Shown here piece by piece: positions 49,340-57,796 of a stretch of 64,000 nt of DNA. The DNA comes from RBC038 sp041390625 (GTDB lineage Bacteria; Chloroflexota; Dehalococcoidia; UBA2979), in NCBI GenBank assembly GCA_041390625.1, contig JAWKPM010000004.1:186001-250000 (forward strand), in the 5' to 3' direction. Position 1 is the stretch's first letter, and each line of letters opens with the position of its first letter. Under the pieces are notes generated by a model that did no database searches, was not told where the DNA came from, and saw only the letters and a program-made list of their open reading frames with translations. Both the position numbers and the translations under genes were made by a program.

Positions 49340-49380
49340 GGGGCAGGATGCCCCGCACGGGCCCGGAAGGAACCTGGCCC
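49340..49380 (+). promoter_or_regulatory. candidate CsrA-binding hairpins in flagellin 1 leader
   Basis: Two adjacent hairpins present GGA in their loops: GGGGCA-GGA-TGCCCC (49340-49354, perfect 6-base stem with a GGA triloop) and GGGCC/GGCCC (49359-49380) with a 12-base loop containing CGGAAGGA. A third GGA is in the ribosome site GAGGAGG. This arrangement is that of known CsrA targets such as the flagellin leader of Bacillus. Confidence 0.6.
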
Positions 49381-49406
49381 GCAATCGGCTGAGGAGGCCA
49401 ACGGCA

Positions 49407-50594
49407 ATGGGTATGTTCATCAACACGAACGTCGCGGCTATCGGTGCGCAGCGCAACCTGAGCGTCACCGGTGGCAAGATGGCGAAGGCCCTCGAGCGCC
49501 TCTCGAGCGGTCTCCGCATCAACCGTGCTGCCGACGACGCGGCCGGTCTGTCGATTTCCGAGGGCCTGCGCTCGCAGATCCGCGGTCTTCGCCAGGGCGC
49601 TCGCAACGCGCAGGACGGCATCTCCATGATCCAGACCGCTGAAGGTGCCCTCACCGAGACGCACGCGCTGCTCCAGCGCATGCGCGAGCTGACGGTCCAG
49701 GCCGCGAACGCCACGCTGGGCGCGAACGACCGCACCGCCATCGGCGCTGAGATCCTGACGCTCAAGACCGAGATCGACAACATCGCGAACCGCACGAAGT
49801 TCAACGGCCAGTCGCTGCTCACGGGCGCTCTCGCGACCACGCAGACCGGTGGCACGCTGACCGTCGGTACCGCCCTGGCCACGACCGCGACGGCCGTTGT
49901 CTCGGCCATCGACGTGAGCGGCTCGACCGCTGGTGCCACGTACACGCTGACGGACGTCGGCGGCGCGGGCACGACGCTTCGGCTGTCGAACGACCAGGAC
50001 TCGATCCTGATCGACGTGGCGCCGGACGCCACGATCGGCGCCGACGGCACGATGACGCTGGCGTTCGCCGGCGCCGGCCACAACATCAAGATCACCGTCT
50101 CCGGTGCCGCCGCCAAGACCGGTGGCGACATCCTCGGTGACCTCGATGGCCTGACCATCGTGAACGGTGCCGGTTCCGGTGCGGCCAACTTCCGCGTCGG
50201 CGCGGACGTCGGCCAGGACATCACCGTGACGTTCTCCGACAACCGCACCACGGCCCTGGGCGCGACGACGATCTCGTCGCTCGTGACCGACGACCAGAAC
50301 GTCTCGAGCGTCGCCAAGGCGAACGCGCTCCTGACCTCGATCGACGAGGGCATCGTGACCGTCTCCAGCAACCGCGCGAAGCTCGGTGCTGCGCAGAACC
50401 AGGTCGAGGCTGCGATCAACAGCCTGGGCGTGGCGGTCGAGAACATGTCGGCTTCCGAGTCCCGCATCCGCGACGCGGACGTGGCGGAGATCTCGACCGA
50501 GCTGGTGACCCGCCAGATCATGCAGCAGGCCGGTGTCGCCGTGCTGTCGCAGGCGAACACCTCCTCGCAGTCGGCGCTGTCGCTGCTCCAGTAG
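49407..50594 (+). CDS. fliC: flagellin 1
   Basis: Filament subunit, 395 residues. The conserved N-terminal D0/D1 part (FINTNVAAIGAQRNLSVTGG, RLSSGLRINRAADDAAGLSI) and C-terminal part (SRIRDADVAEISTELVTRQI, ending QSALSLLQ) flank a variable central domain of about 190 residues. ATG 49407 is chosen for the GGAGG nine bases upstream; another ATG lies two codons on. Codon use leans to GGT and GCT, unlike neighbours, as expected for a very highly expressed gene. Closely related to flagellin 2 at 56081. Confidence 0.96.
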   Translation: MGMFINTNVAAIGAQRNLSVTGGKMAKALERLSSGLRINRAADDAAGLSISEGLRSQIRGLRQGARNAQDGISMIQTAEGALTETHALLQRMRELTVQAANATLGANDRTAIGAEILTLKTEIDNIANRTKFNGQSLLTGALATTQTGGTLTVGTALATTATAVVSAIDVSGSTAGATYTLTDVGGAGTTLRLSNDQDSILIDVAPDATIGADGTMTLAFAGAGHNIKITVSGAAAKTGGDILGDLDGLTIVNGAGSGAANFRVGADVGQDITVTFSDNRTTALGATTISSLVTDDQNVSSVAKANALLTSIDEGIVTVSSNRAKLGAAQNQVEAAINSLGVAVENMSASESRIRDADVAEISTELVTRQIMQQAGVAVLSQANTSSQSALSLLQ

Positions 50595-50605
50595 TTCGAC
50601 TAGTC

Positions 50606-50675
50606 CTCGGAGGCGTCGCACGGATGCGACGCCGGCCTCCGAGTCACGCGAGGCCCCCGCTGCGGCGGGGGCCTC
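50606..50675 (+). terminator. tandem terminators after flagellin 1
   Basis: Two strong hairpins in series. The first (50606-50643) pairs CTCGGAGG and CGTCGCA with their complements, leaving a 4-base bulge. The second (50650-50675) is a perfect 11-base stem GAGGCCCCCGC/GCGGGGGCCTC followed by GTTGTGT. They also end the converging mgtE gene. Confidence 0.8.
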
Positions 50676-50718
50676 GTTGTGTCTCCGAGCCTTGGTCGGG
50701 GCGAGTGCCGCGGGGTCG

Positions 50719-52110
50719 CTACTCGAGGTGCTCGACGAGCACTGCGGCCATGCCGAGGAACATGAGGAAGCCCAGCACATCGGTGAAGGTGGTCAGCCAC
50801 ACGCCGGCGGAGAGCGCGGGGTCCTGCTTCAGTCGGTGGAGGCCCATCGGGATCAACACCCCGGCGGTGACGCCAACGAGCACGTTCGCGAAGAGGGCGA
50901 TCCCGGCGACGGCCCCGAGCCACCAGTTGCCCTGCCAGGCCCAGCCGATGAGGCCGATGGCACTCCCCGTCGCGAGGCCGATGAGTGCGCCCGACCCGAG
51001 CTCGTGGGCGATGACCGGCACGGTGTGGCGCAGGGTCACGCGTCCGAGGGCGAGCGAGCGCACGACGATCGTGGCGGTCTGGGTGCCGGCGGTGCCACCC
51101 ATGCCGGCGATCATCGGGAGGAACGCCGCGAGGATGGCAACCCGCGTCAGGGTGTCCTGGAAGAGCGAGACGACCCAGCCTCCGAGCAGCACCGTGGCGA
51201 GGTTCACGCTCAGCCACGGGAGCCGGTAGCGGACCGAGCGGAGGACCGAGGAGAGGTCCTCGTCCTCGTCGACGCCGGCCATGCGGAAGATGTCCTCGGT
51301 CGCCTCTTCCTCGAGCACGTCGAGCAGGTCGTCGGAGGTGACGGTGCCCTGCAGGCGGCCGTCATCATCGACAACGGGCAGCGCGAGCAGTCGGTAGCGC
51401 TTGATGAGGCGTGCCACCTCTTCCTGGTCGGTCGCGGTGTTCACCGTCACGAGGTCGGTCGTCATCAGGTCGCGCACGGGCGTGCGCGGGTCGCCGGTGA
51501 GAATCGAGCGGGTGTTGAGCACACCCTCGAGGTGGTCCTGGGCATCGGTGACGTAGATGTAGAACGGCGTCGAGACGTCGGGCTGCAGCGTCCGCAGGTG
51601 GTCGATGACCTCGGACAGCGTCTGGTCCGGCCAGACCATGATGCGCTGGCCGGTCATGCGGCCGCCGGCGGTCTCCTCGGCGTAGGGGAGGAGGTCGCGG
51701 ATGGCCTGGCCGGCCTCCTCGGGCATCGCATCGACGACGGCAAGGGCCTCGGCGGGCGACAGCTCCTGCACGACATCGGTGGCGATGTCGTCCGGCACGG
51801 TCACAAGGATCTGCGCGACCGTCTCAGCCGGCAGGCCATCGAGGAGGTCGTCGCGGTAGTGCGGCTCCATGTAGCCGAGCGCGGCCCCGATGGCATCCGA
51901 CGCGAGGTGATCGATCACCAGCGCTCGCACGTCGGCGTCGATGCCACAGAGGGCGTCGCCGAGCTCGGCCGGGTGCAGCGAGCGTGCGAGCTCGATCGCG
52001 CCGGCGGCGTCGTCCTCGTGGAGGAGCGCGGCGAGCTGGCTCGCGGCGTCCGGCGATGCGTCGACGGCGACCTCGTCGGAGTCGGGGGGCGGCGGCGAAT
52101 CGGTGACCAT
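50719..52110 (-). CDS. mgtE: magnesium transporter MgtE
   Basis: A 463-residue Mg channel. Order: N domain (about 20-140), two CBS domains (about 145-275, with VTSDDLLDVLEEEATEDIFR at the end) and five membrane helices. The pore-region segment reads AFLPMIAGMGGTAGTQTATI; most MgtE have GMGGNAGTQ, so the Asn is replaced by Thr. No M-box riboswitch was found upstream. The ATG has no Shine-Dalgarno. Confidence 0.93.
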   Translation of the reverse strand: MVTDSPPPPDSDEVAVDASPDAASQLAALLHEDDAAGAIELARSLHPAELGDALCGIDADVRALVIDHLASDAIGAALGYMEPHYRDDLLDGLPAETVAQILVTVPDDIATDVVQELSPAEALAVVDAMPEEAGQAIRDLLPYAEETAGGRMTGQRIMVWPDQTLSEVIDHLRTLQPDVSTPFYIYVTDAQDHLEGVLNTRSILTGDPRTPVRDLMTTDLVTVNTATDQEEVARLIKRYRLLALPVVDDDGRLQGTVTSDDLLDVLEEEATEDIFRMAGVDEDEDLSSVLRSVRYRLPWLSVNLATVLLGGWVVSLFQDTLTRVAILAAFLPMIAGMGGTAGTQTATIVVRSLALGRVTLRHTVPVIAHELGSGALIGLATGSAIGLIGWAWQGNWWLGAVAGIALFANVLVGVTAGVLIPMGLHRLKQDPALSAGVWLTTFTDVLGFLMFLGMAAVLVEHLE

Positions 52111-52246
52111 GAGGGGATTGTTTCATGGTCCGGCGACAGGGGGCGGCGCGCCGGTTAAGACGGGGTGAAGACAGCGAACTCGAGGCCGTTCGAACCTCGG
52201 GAGGGACCGGACGGCGGCCGCCTCGCCTCGTGTTAGCATGCCGCGC

Positions 52247-52756
52247 ATGACCAGCAAGCCAACCTTCGATGCCCGCGCGTTCCGTGACGTCGTGGGGCGA
52301 TTCGCCACGGGCGTGACGGTGATCACCACCCATGACGAGGACGAGTTCCGGGCGATGACCGCGAACTCGTTCACCTCGGTGTCGCTCGATCCGCCCCTCG
52401 TGCTCGTGTGCGTGGTGAAGTCGGCTTCGATCCACGAGCCGATCGCGTCGTCGAGGCGCTTCGCAGTCAACATCCTGGGCGAGGACCAGTCGGACGTCTC
52501 CGGGCTGTTCGCGCGCCACGGCGAACTCGACGAGCCGATGGGCGGCGTTCCGTACCACCTCGGCCAGCTGGGGCTGCCGCTCGTCCAGGGCGCGCTGGCG
52601 TGGCTCGAGTGCGAGCTGTGGGCCGACTACGACGGCGGCGATCACACGATTTATGTCGGCGAGGTCATCGAGATCCACGTCGAGCGATCGGCGGGCCGGC
52701 CGCTGTTGTTCTTCAGTGGGGGTTACGGCTCGCTCAGCGACGACCTGCCCGACTAG
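52247..52756 (+). CDS. flavin reductase family protein
   Basis: A 169-residue FMN-binding split-barrel protein: FRDVVGRFATGVTVITTHDE near the N-terminus, ANSFTSVSLDPPLVLVCV and SRRFAVNILGEDQSDVSGLF. Usually supplies reduced flavin to a two-component monooxygenase, but no such partner is nearby. The ATG at 52247 is preferred over one three codons upstream because TAGCAT (52234-52239) overlaps the upstream ATG and lies seven bases before the second. Confidence 0.88.
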   Translation: MTSKPTFDARAFRDVVGRFATGVTVITTHDEDEFRAMTANSFTSVSLDPPLVLVCVVKSASIHEPIASSRRFAVNILGEDQSDVSGLFARHGELDEPMGGVPYHLGQLGLPLVQGALAWLECELWADYDGGDHTIYVGEVIEIHVERSAGRPLLFFSGGYGSLSDDLPD

Positions 52757-52825
52757 GGGGCTGCGGGCCACGGGCTAGGGATTCTCCTCTCGGGCGCGAG
52801 CCCACCTGCCACGTACGCTGCCTGC

Positions 52826-53935
52826 ATGCGCATTGGTGCCCCCGCCTCCTCGCCGGACACGAGCTCGCCGCCGGCGAGCCGACAGGCAGCCACGCCCTCG
52901 AACCCTCGCTTCGACTCGATGCTGCAGCAGCGTCTCGCGGAGCCGCGCGACCGCATCGAGCTGACGCGGAGCAGCGTGCGCGATGCCATCGACCAGATTC
53001 GCAGCGGGAACCTGTTCGCGCCGGGCTCGACGGGGACCAGCGGCCTCGGCGGTGGCCTGACCTCGACGCCGAACGCGGCCGGGTACGCCGCGTACACCCA
53101 GCTGGCACCCACGCGCGGCGCCGATCCGTTCGGGTGGCGGGCGATGACGAGGCAGCTCGGTGACGACGTCGCGCCGAGCTTCGGCACGATCTTCGAGCGC
53201 CAGATTCAGCAGGAGTCCGGCTTCAGCGCCGAGGTCGCGTTCGGCTTCCGCCGCTCGACGGCCGGCGCCGAGGGCATCGCGCAGCTCATGCCTCAGTACT
53301 ACCCCGGCGTCGACCGTACGGACCCGCAGGCCTCGCTGACCGCGGCGGCGCAGACGATGCGGCAGTACCTCACGGTCTTCGACGGTGACGTGCGGATGGC
53401 CCTCGCCTCGTACAACGCCGGCCTCGGGCGCGTTCGAGGCCTCGTGGACGCGCACGGCGCCGATTGGGAGCGCGCGTTGCCGACGGAGACGAAGCAGTAC
53501 TTGCAGGCGATCCTCGGCTCGGCACAGCCTCAGATCGCCGCCAGTGAGAGCAGCGAGCCGGCCGTCTTCGGTGGCCGCGGGCCAGGCGGCGTGCTGACGT
53601 GGCCCCTCGATCGCGTGCTCGCGCAGCGCGAGGCGGACGGCGGGTTGCTGCTGCTCGGCGCGCCTGGCGCCTCGGTCCGCGCTCCGGCCGAGGGCGTGAT
53701 CACGGGCGTCGAGGCCCTCGATGGCGGCACGCGCATCGATATCGAGCACGGGAACGGCTGGCGTACGTCGCTGACGGGGCTGACGGGCGTTCAGGCGGCG
53801 GTGGGCCAGACCGTGCATCGCGGCGATGCGCTGGGCACGCTCGCGTCCGATCCGTCGGGCGCGGAAGTGAAGCTGGCCGTCACCCTCGACGGCCGGGCGC
53901 TGGCGCCGACGCGATACCTCCTCGGGAGCGCGTAG
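52826..53935 (+). CDS. lytic transglycosylase with degenerate LytM/M23-like domain
   Basis: A 369-residue protein with a disordered Ser/Pro-rich N-terminus and no Sec signal. A soluble-lytic-transglycosylase domain spans about 120-230, with catalytic Glu130 (QQESGF), AEGIAQLMPQYY and ALASYNAGLGRV. The C-terminal part (about 270-365) resembles an M23/LytM domain but lacks metal ligands: the segment IEHGNGWRTSLTGL has no second His and the HLHF-type motif is replaced by EVKLAVTLDG. Placed between the two flagellins, it may be a wall-opening enzyme exported by the flagellar system, as FlgJ is in Proteobacteria; this is inference. TACGCT lies six bases before the ATG (leaderless). Confidence 0.8.
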   Translation: MRIGAPASSPDTSSPPASRQAATPSNPRFDSMLQQRLAEPRDRIELTRSSVRDAIDQIRSGNLFAPGSTGTSGLGGGLTSTPNAAGYAAYTQLAPTRGADPFGWRAMTRQLGDDVAPSFGTIFERQIQQESGFSAEVAFGFRRSTAGAEGIAQLMPQYYPGVDRTDPQASLTAAAQTMRQYLTVFDGDVRMALASYNAGLGRVRGLVDAHGADWERALPTETKQYLQAILGSAQPQIAASESSEPAVFGGRGPGGVLTWPLDRVLAQREADGGLLLLGAPGASVRAPAEGVITGVEALDGGTRIDIEHGNGWRTSLTGLTGVQAAVGQTVHRGDALGTLASDPSGAEVKLAVTLDGRALAPTRYLLGSA

Positions 53936-54010
53936 CGCGTTCGATCGGGCTGCTGCTCGACCGCTTCCTCGATGTTAGACTCGAAGGCCGCGGCGTCTGG
54001 CCGCACGCGC

Positions 54011-54087
54011 GGTGGGTGTCGCCTAGCGGTTAAGGCGCCAGGTTGTGGCCCTGGAGACCGAGGGTTCGAATCCCTTCACCCACCCCA
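54011..54087 (+). tRNA. tRNA-His (anticodon GTG)
   Basis: Full cloverleaf: acceptor GTGGGTG/CACCCAC with the extra G at -1 opposite C73, D arm, anticodon loop TTGTGGC-type with GTG, T arm with TTCGAAT loop, and an encoded CCA end. The added 5' G is the identity element of His tRNA. A TAGACT box (53977-53982) lies about 28 bases upstream as a possible -10. Confidence 0.96.
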
Positions 54088-54107
54088 CAGCTCACTTTCG
54101 GAACGCC

Positions 54108-54878
54108 ATGTTCCGTGTAACCACGCGACTGCTCCTCGTGGCGGCGGCACTCGCCGCCCTCGGGGGCGCCGCCTGCAGCGACAACGACGCGACGCCCTCA
54201 GCGACCGCCGAGGCCACCGGCACGGCGACGGCCGTGGCCGACCCGATGCCTCAGCTCACCGATCTCGGCGACGCCACGTTCAGCGAGGAGAGCGTGGACG
54301 GCTCGGTCGTGATGCGCTGGATCGTCGATGGCCCGAGCGCCGAGGACGTCGCGAACGGCCTCGTGGATCGTGTGGGCAGCATTCCCGGCCTGACGCTGAC
54401 GGCGACCGAGGTCACAGAGCGCGGCAGCATCATCGCGTTCGAAGGGGTGCGGTCCGGGCACTACCTCGTGACGCGCTCGACCGGACAGGGCACGCCGGTG
54501 GAGCTACGGGTCGACCCTGAGAACGCGACGGCCGAGGCGACCTCGGAGGGCCCGGGACGGCGGCCGCCCGAAGGGTTCCCCGCCATCGAAGTGCCGCTCT
54601 TCCCGGGCGCGACGGTCCTCGAGGGGGAGCGCAGCGACCTCGGTGACGGCCTCGTGCGGTTCGATCTCACGCTCGAGTCCGAGCGCGACTCGGTCGAGGT
54701 GCTTGGGTACTACGCGGACCTGTTTCGCGCCGCCGGCTGGACCGTGACCGCCGAGCCCGGCGTGGTCGAAGTGCACGGCACGGGACGGGTCACGACGGTC
54801 TGGGTGCGCGAGGTCGCGGACGCGCCCTCGAACACGACCCTCGAGGTCGTCGTGCGCGGGACCGAGGGCGCACCTTGA
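54108..54878 (+). CDS. putative lipoprotein, unknown
   Basis: A 256-residue secreted protein: basic start, hydrophobic stretch (8-20), then GGAACSDND, a weak lipobox with Cys near residue 22. A Thr/Ala-rich spacer follows. The C-terminal portion (about 165-255: FPAIEVPLFPGATVLEGERS ... GYYADLFRAAGWTV) resembles the C-terminal part of the next lipoprotein, suggesting a shared fold and common origin. No function recognised. It starts 20 bases after the tRNA. Confidence 0.65.
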   Translation: MFRVTTRLLLVAAALAALGGAACSDNDATPSATAEATGTATAVADPMPQLTDLGDATFSEESVDGSVVMRWIVDGPSAEDVANGLVDRVGSIPGLTLTATEVTERGSIIAFEGVRSGHYLVTRSTGQGTPVELRVDPENATAEATSEGPGRRPPEGFPAIEVPLFPGATVLEGERSDLGDGLVRFDLTLESERDSVEVLGYYADLFRAAGWTVTAEPGVVEVHGTGRVTTVWVREVADAPSNTTLEVVVRGTEGAP

Positions 54879-54938
54879 GAGGGGCTGGGGTAGGATCGAC
54901 CGCCTAGCCGACACAGCGCGCGAACGGGAGACGTCCAG

Positions 54939-55874
54939 ATGCCATTCCTCCCGGGTTCGCGCGCACTGCATCGTGTGCTGCTGGCCGTCGCGCTCCTCGG
55001 CGCCGCGATCGCCCTCGTGGGCTGCAACAGCGGCGGGGACGACGCCTCGGCGGACGAAGCCACGAAGCTCGCGGATCGCGTCCTGCGCCTCGGTGAAGAG
55101 CTGGACACGACGGTCGTCGTGCTTCCGGGCGAGCTGCCCGAGGGCCTGCAGGAGGCGTTGAACCCCAGCGCGACGGCGGACACGCCCGACGAAGACCTCG
55201 TGCGGGTGCCGGTGCACCCCGACGGTACGCTGCTGGGTTCGTTCCGCATCGATCGCGGCGACGGCAGCAGGACGTTCTTCCTGCTGTACGACGTGCCGGG
55301 GCCGGCCACGGACGTGGAGTCCGCACTCGAGCTGCAGCTGAACCAGTCGCCGTGGCAGGTCACGAACGGCCAATCGAGCGAGGCGATCTCCTCGATCGGG
55401 TTCGAGAGCACCACCTCGATCGACTTCACGGGGACGGCGGCGATTCGCCAGATCGAGGACTCGGCCGAGCCGACCTCGAGCGTCGTCTACATCATCGAGG
55501 TGCAGCCGGCGACGCCGCCCACGAGCACGCCGTTCGTGCTGCCGGCCGCGCGTCCGCTGCCGGAGGGGTTCCCAACCGAGTTCGTCCTCGATGGCATGAC
55601 GCCGATCACGACCCAGTGGTCGTCGCAGGCAGCGGGTACGGCGTACCAGATCCTTCTGCTGACGACGGACACGACGACGGCCGTCGCCGACACCTATCGA
55701 ACCGTGATGCAGGACGCGGGCTGGGAGCTCACGAACGACCAGGCACAGGGATTCGCGACGCAGCTCGACTTCCAGATGGACAGCGGCGCCTCGATTGCCT
55801 CGATTCAGGTCGACGCCTTCAGCGAGGACGACTCGTACACGGCGGTCTTCTTCTCGCTTCAGATGAGCCGCTAG
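54939..55874 (+). CDS. putative lipoprotein, unknown
   Basis: A 311-residue lipoprotein with a clear lipobox LVGC (Cys near residue 29). The C-terminal part (RPLPEGFPTEFVLDGM ... TYRTVMQDAGWELTN) parallels that of the preceding gene product, so the two are likely divergent paralogues. GGAG precedes the ATG. No known domain recognised; location among flagellar genes may be accidental. Confidence 0.65.
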   Translation: MPFLPGSRALHRVLLAVALLGAAIALVGCNSGGDDASADEATKLADRVLRLGEELDTTVVVLPGELPEGLQEALNPSATADTPDEDLVRVPVHPDGTLLGSFRIDRGDGSRTFFLLYDVPGPATDVESALELQLNQSPWQVTNGQSSEAISSIGFESTTSIDFTGTAAIRQIEDSAEPTSSVVYIIEVQPATPPTSTPFVLPAARPLPEGFPTEFVLDGMTPITTQWSSQAAGTAYQILLLTTDTTTAVADTYRTVMQDAGWELTNDQAQGFATQLDFQMDSGASIASIQVDAFSEDDSYTAVFFSLQMSR

Positions 55875-55915
55875 CGGGCCTCGAGGCGATCGCTTCCCCT
55901 TAGGGCTTCCGCCCG

Positions 55916-55923
55916 GCCGATGT
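55916..55923 (+). promoter_or_regulatory. possible sigma-28 -10 element of flagellin 2
   Basis: GCCGATGT (six of eight to GCCGATAA), 158 bases before the ATG. Fifteen bases upstream is CCCT rather than TAAA. The leader downstream also has a GCGGCA/TGCCGC hairpin and CGGC/GCCG around an ATGGAC loop, a possible CsrA site, plus CGGAAGG shared with the flagellin 1 leader. Confidence 0.35.
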
Positions 55924-56080
55924 GAGGGCCGCGGCCGCGCCAGTCGCGGGCGCCGTCTGATCGGTGCGCCCGGGGCCGTCTCGATGATTCCCTCAGCAGC
56001 CGGAGCGGCACGGTGCCGCAAGGGAATCACCCCGGCATGGACGCCGAACGGGCAGCACGGAAGGCAGAGGAGGCCACCAA

Positions 56081-57274
56081 ATGGCAATGATCATCAACAC
56101 CAACGTGATGGCGATCAACGCGCAGCGCAACTTGAGCTCGACGAACATCAAGCTGGGTCGGGCGCTCGAGAAGCTCTCGAGTGGTCTGCGCATCAACCGT
56201 GCTGCCGACGACGCCGCCGGCCTCGCGATCAGCGAGAAGATGCGGACGCAGATCCGCGGCATGCGGCAGGGCTCGCGCAACGCCCAGGACGGCATCTCGA
56301 TGCTGCAGACGGCTGAAGGCGCGATGACCGAGGTCCACGCGCTGCTCCAGCGCATGCGCGAGCTGACGGTCCAGGCCGGTAACAGCACGCTCTCGACCGA
56401 GGACCGCACGGCCATCGGTACCGAGATCCAGTCGCTCAAGAACGAGATCGACAACATCGCGAACCGCGTGACGTTCAACGGGCTGAGCCTGCTGACCGGC
56501 ACGCTGGCCACGACGAACGCCGGCACCGGTACGGCCGGCGTGGGCACGCTGCTCGCCACGACCACGACGGCGGTCATCTCCGCCATCGACGTCGAGGGCG
56601 CGCAGCCGGGTGCGACCTACACCCTGACGAAGGTCGACGCCGACACGGTTCGGCTGTCGAACAGCCTCGACGGCGTGCTCATCGACCTCGACAACGCCGA
56701 GGGCACGCTGGGTGCGGACGGCCAGACGGTCTTGAACTTCCAGGGCGGCGGCCACGCGCTGAAGCTGACCGTCACCGGTCCTGCCGGCAAGACGATCGAC
56801 GACATCTTCACGGACTTGAACGGCCTGACGGTGGACACCGCCGCAGGTACCGGCTCGGCGACCTTCCGCGTGGGCGCGGACGTCGGCCAGGACATCAACG
56901 TCACGTTCACCGACATTCGCTCGACGAACCTCGGTGGCGGCACGAAGATCTCGGCGCTGGTCACGGACGACCAGAACGTCTCGACCATCGTGAAGGCGAA
57001 CGCCCTGCTCGCCTCGCTGGACACGGCCATCGTCGAGGTGTCCGGTCAGCGCGCGAAGCTCGGTGCGGCGCAGAACCAGATGGAGGCCGCGATCAACAGC
57101 CTCGGCGTGGTCGTCGAGAACCTGAGCGCCTCCGAGTCCCGCATCCGCGACGCGGACATCGCGGAAGTCTCTTCCGAGCTGGTGGCGCGGCAGATCATGC
57201 AGCAGGCCGGTGTGGCGGTCCTCTCGCAGGCCAACGCCTCGGTCCAGTCCGTGCTGTCGCTGCTCCAGCAGTAA
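56081..57274 (+). CDS. fliC: flagellin 2
   Basis: Second filament protein, 397 residues, with MAMIINTNVMAINAQRNLSS at the start, EKLSSGLRINRAADDAAGLA, and the C-terminal SRIRDADIAEVSSELVARQI ending SVLSLLQQ. It is very similar to flagellin 1 over its whole length, including the variable centre (FRVGADVGQDINVTFTD). The ribosome site AGAGGAGGCC is shared too. The two genes are 5.5 kb apart in the same direction, so an old tandem duplication was separated by insertion of other genes, or the copies arose by transposed duplication. Confidence 0.96.
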   Translation: MAMIINTNVMAINAQRNLSSTNIKLGRALEKLSSGLRINRAADDAAGLAISEKMRTQIRGMRQGSRNAQDGISMLQTAEGAMTEVHALLQRMRELTVQAGNSTLSTEDRTAIGTEIQSLKNEIDNIANRVTFNGLSLLTGTLATTNAGTGTAGVGTLLATTTTAVISAIDVEGAQPGATYTLTKVDADTVRLSNSLDGVLIDLDNAEGTLGADGQTVLNFQGGGHALKLTVTGPAGKTIDDIFTDLNGLTVDTAAGTGSATFRVGADVGQDINVTFTDIRSTNLGGGTKISALVTDDQNVSTIVKANALLASLDTAIVEVSGQRAKLGAAQNQMEAAINSLGVVVENLSASESRIRDADIAEVSSELVARQIMQQAGVAVLSQANASVQSVLSLLQQ

Positions 57275-57333
57275 GGCACGGCGGCGGCCGCCGCGCGACG
57301 AGTCAGCACCGATCGCGACCGCGACGGTGGAGG

Positions 57334-57362
57334 AAGGGCCGGCCCTGATGGGGCCGGCCCTT
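57334..57362 (+). terminator. terminator after flagellin 2
   Basis: A perfect 12-base stem (AAGGGCCGGCCC and GGGCCGGCCCTT) with a 5-base loop, 60 bases after the flagellin stop. No long U tract. Confidence 0.75.
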
Positions 57363-57431
57363 CACCGTTCGCGGGTTCCCGAGGGCGAAGGAAATCACGG
57401 ATCGTGCCGATAATCGGACGAGGAGCACGCG

Positions 57432-57767
57432 ATGTCCGAGCTACGGGCCGTTTCCGGTTCCGAGCGCGGTCGAGCGGTGCAGCCAGCGTCCTCCGATGGA
57501 GGGGGCCGGCAGCGGCATCACGACCGCGACCCCGACCAGCCGTCGCATCGAGCGCCGTCCGCGGCGCCCGAGCTGGCGCTGGCGCTCGCGGCCGAGGACG
57601 CCGAGGTGTCGGCGGTCTACGAAGAGGATGAGGCGGGAGCGCCGCGCATCCGCATCGTGGATCGAGCGAACGGCGAGACCGTCGCGCTGCTGACGCCGGC
57701 CGAGCTCCAGGCACTGGCAGCTACCGCCGAGCTGCCACCGGGGCTGCTGCTGCAGACCTCGACGTAG
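57432..57767 (+). CDS. FlaG-like protein
   Basis: A 111-residue protein whose C-terminal about 65 residues fit the FlaG family: IRIVDRANGETVALLTPAEL and then a short helix and LPPGLLLQTST. The N-terminal half is disordered and His/Arg/Asp-rich. FlaG is thought to limit filament length and is commonly encoded between flagellin and fliD, as here. Identity is modest, so context carries weight. Confidence 0.75.
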   Translation: MSELRAVSGSERGRAVQPASSDGGGRQRHHDRDPDQPSHRAPSAAPELALALAAEDAEVSAVYEEDEAGAPRIRIVDRANGETVALLTPAELQALAATAELPPGLLLQTST

Positions 57768-57796
57768 GGGCCGGACCGGCCCACGGGAGGCGCGCG

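Noticed and set aside
52150..52205. tRNA-like T-arm (GTTCGAA with flanking GAGG/CCTC)
   Set aside because: The fifth stem pair mismatches and no acceptor, D or anticodon arms can be drawn.
52111..52246. M-box or other Mg riboswitch upstream of mgtE
   Set aside because: None of the conserved M-box blocks is present in the 136-base gap.
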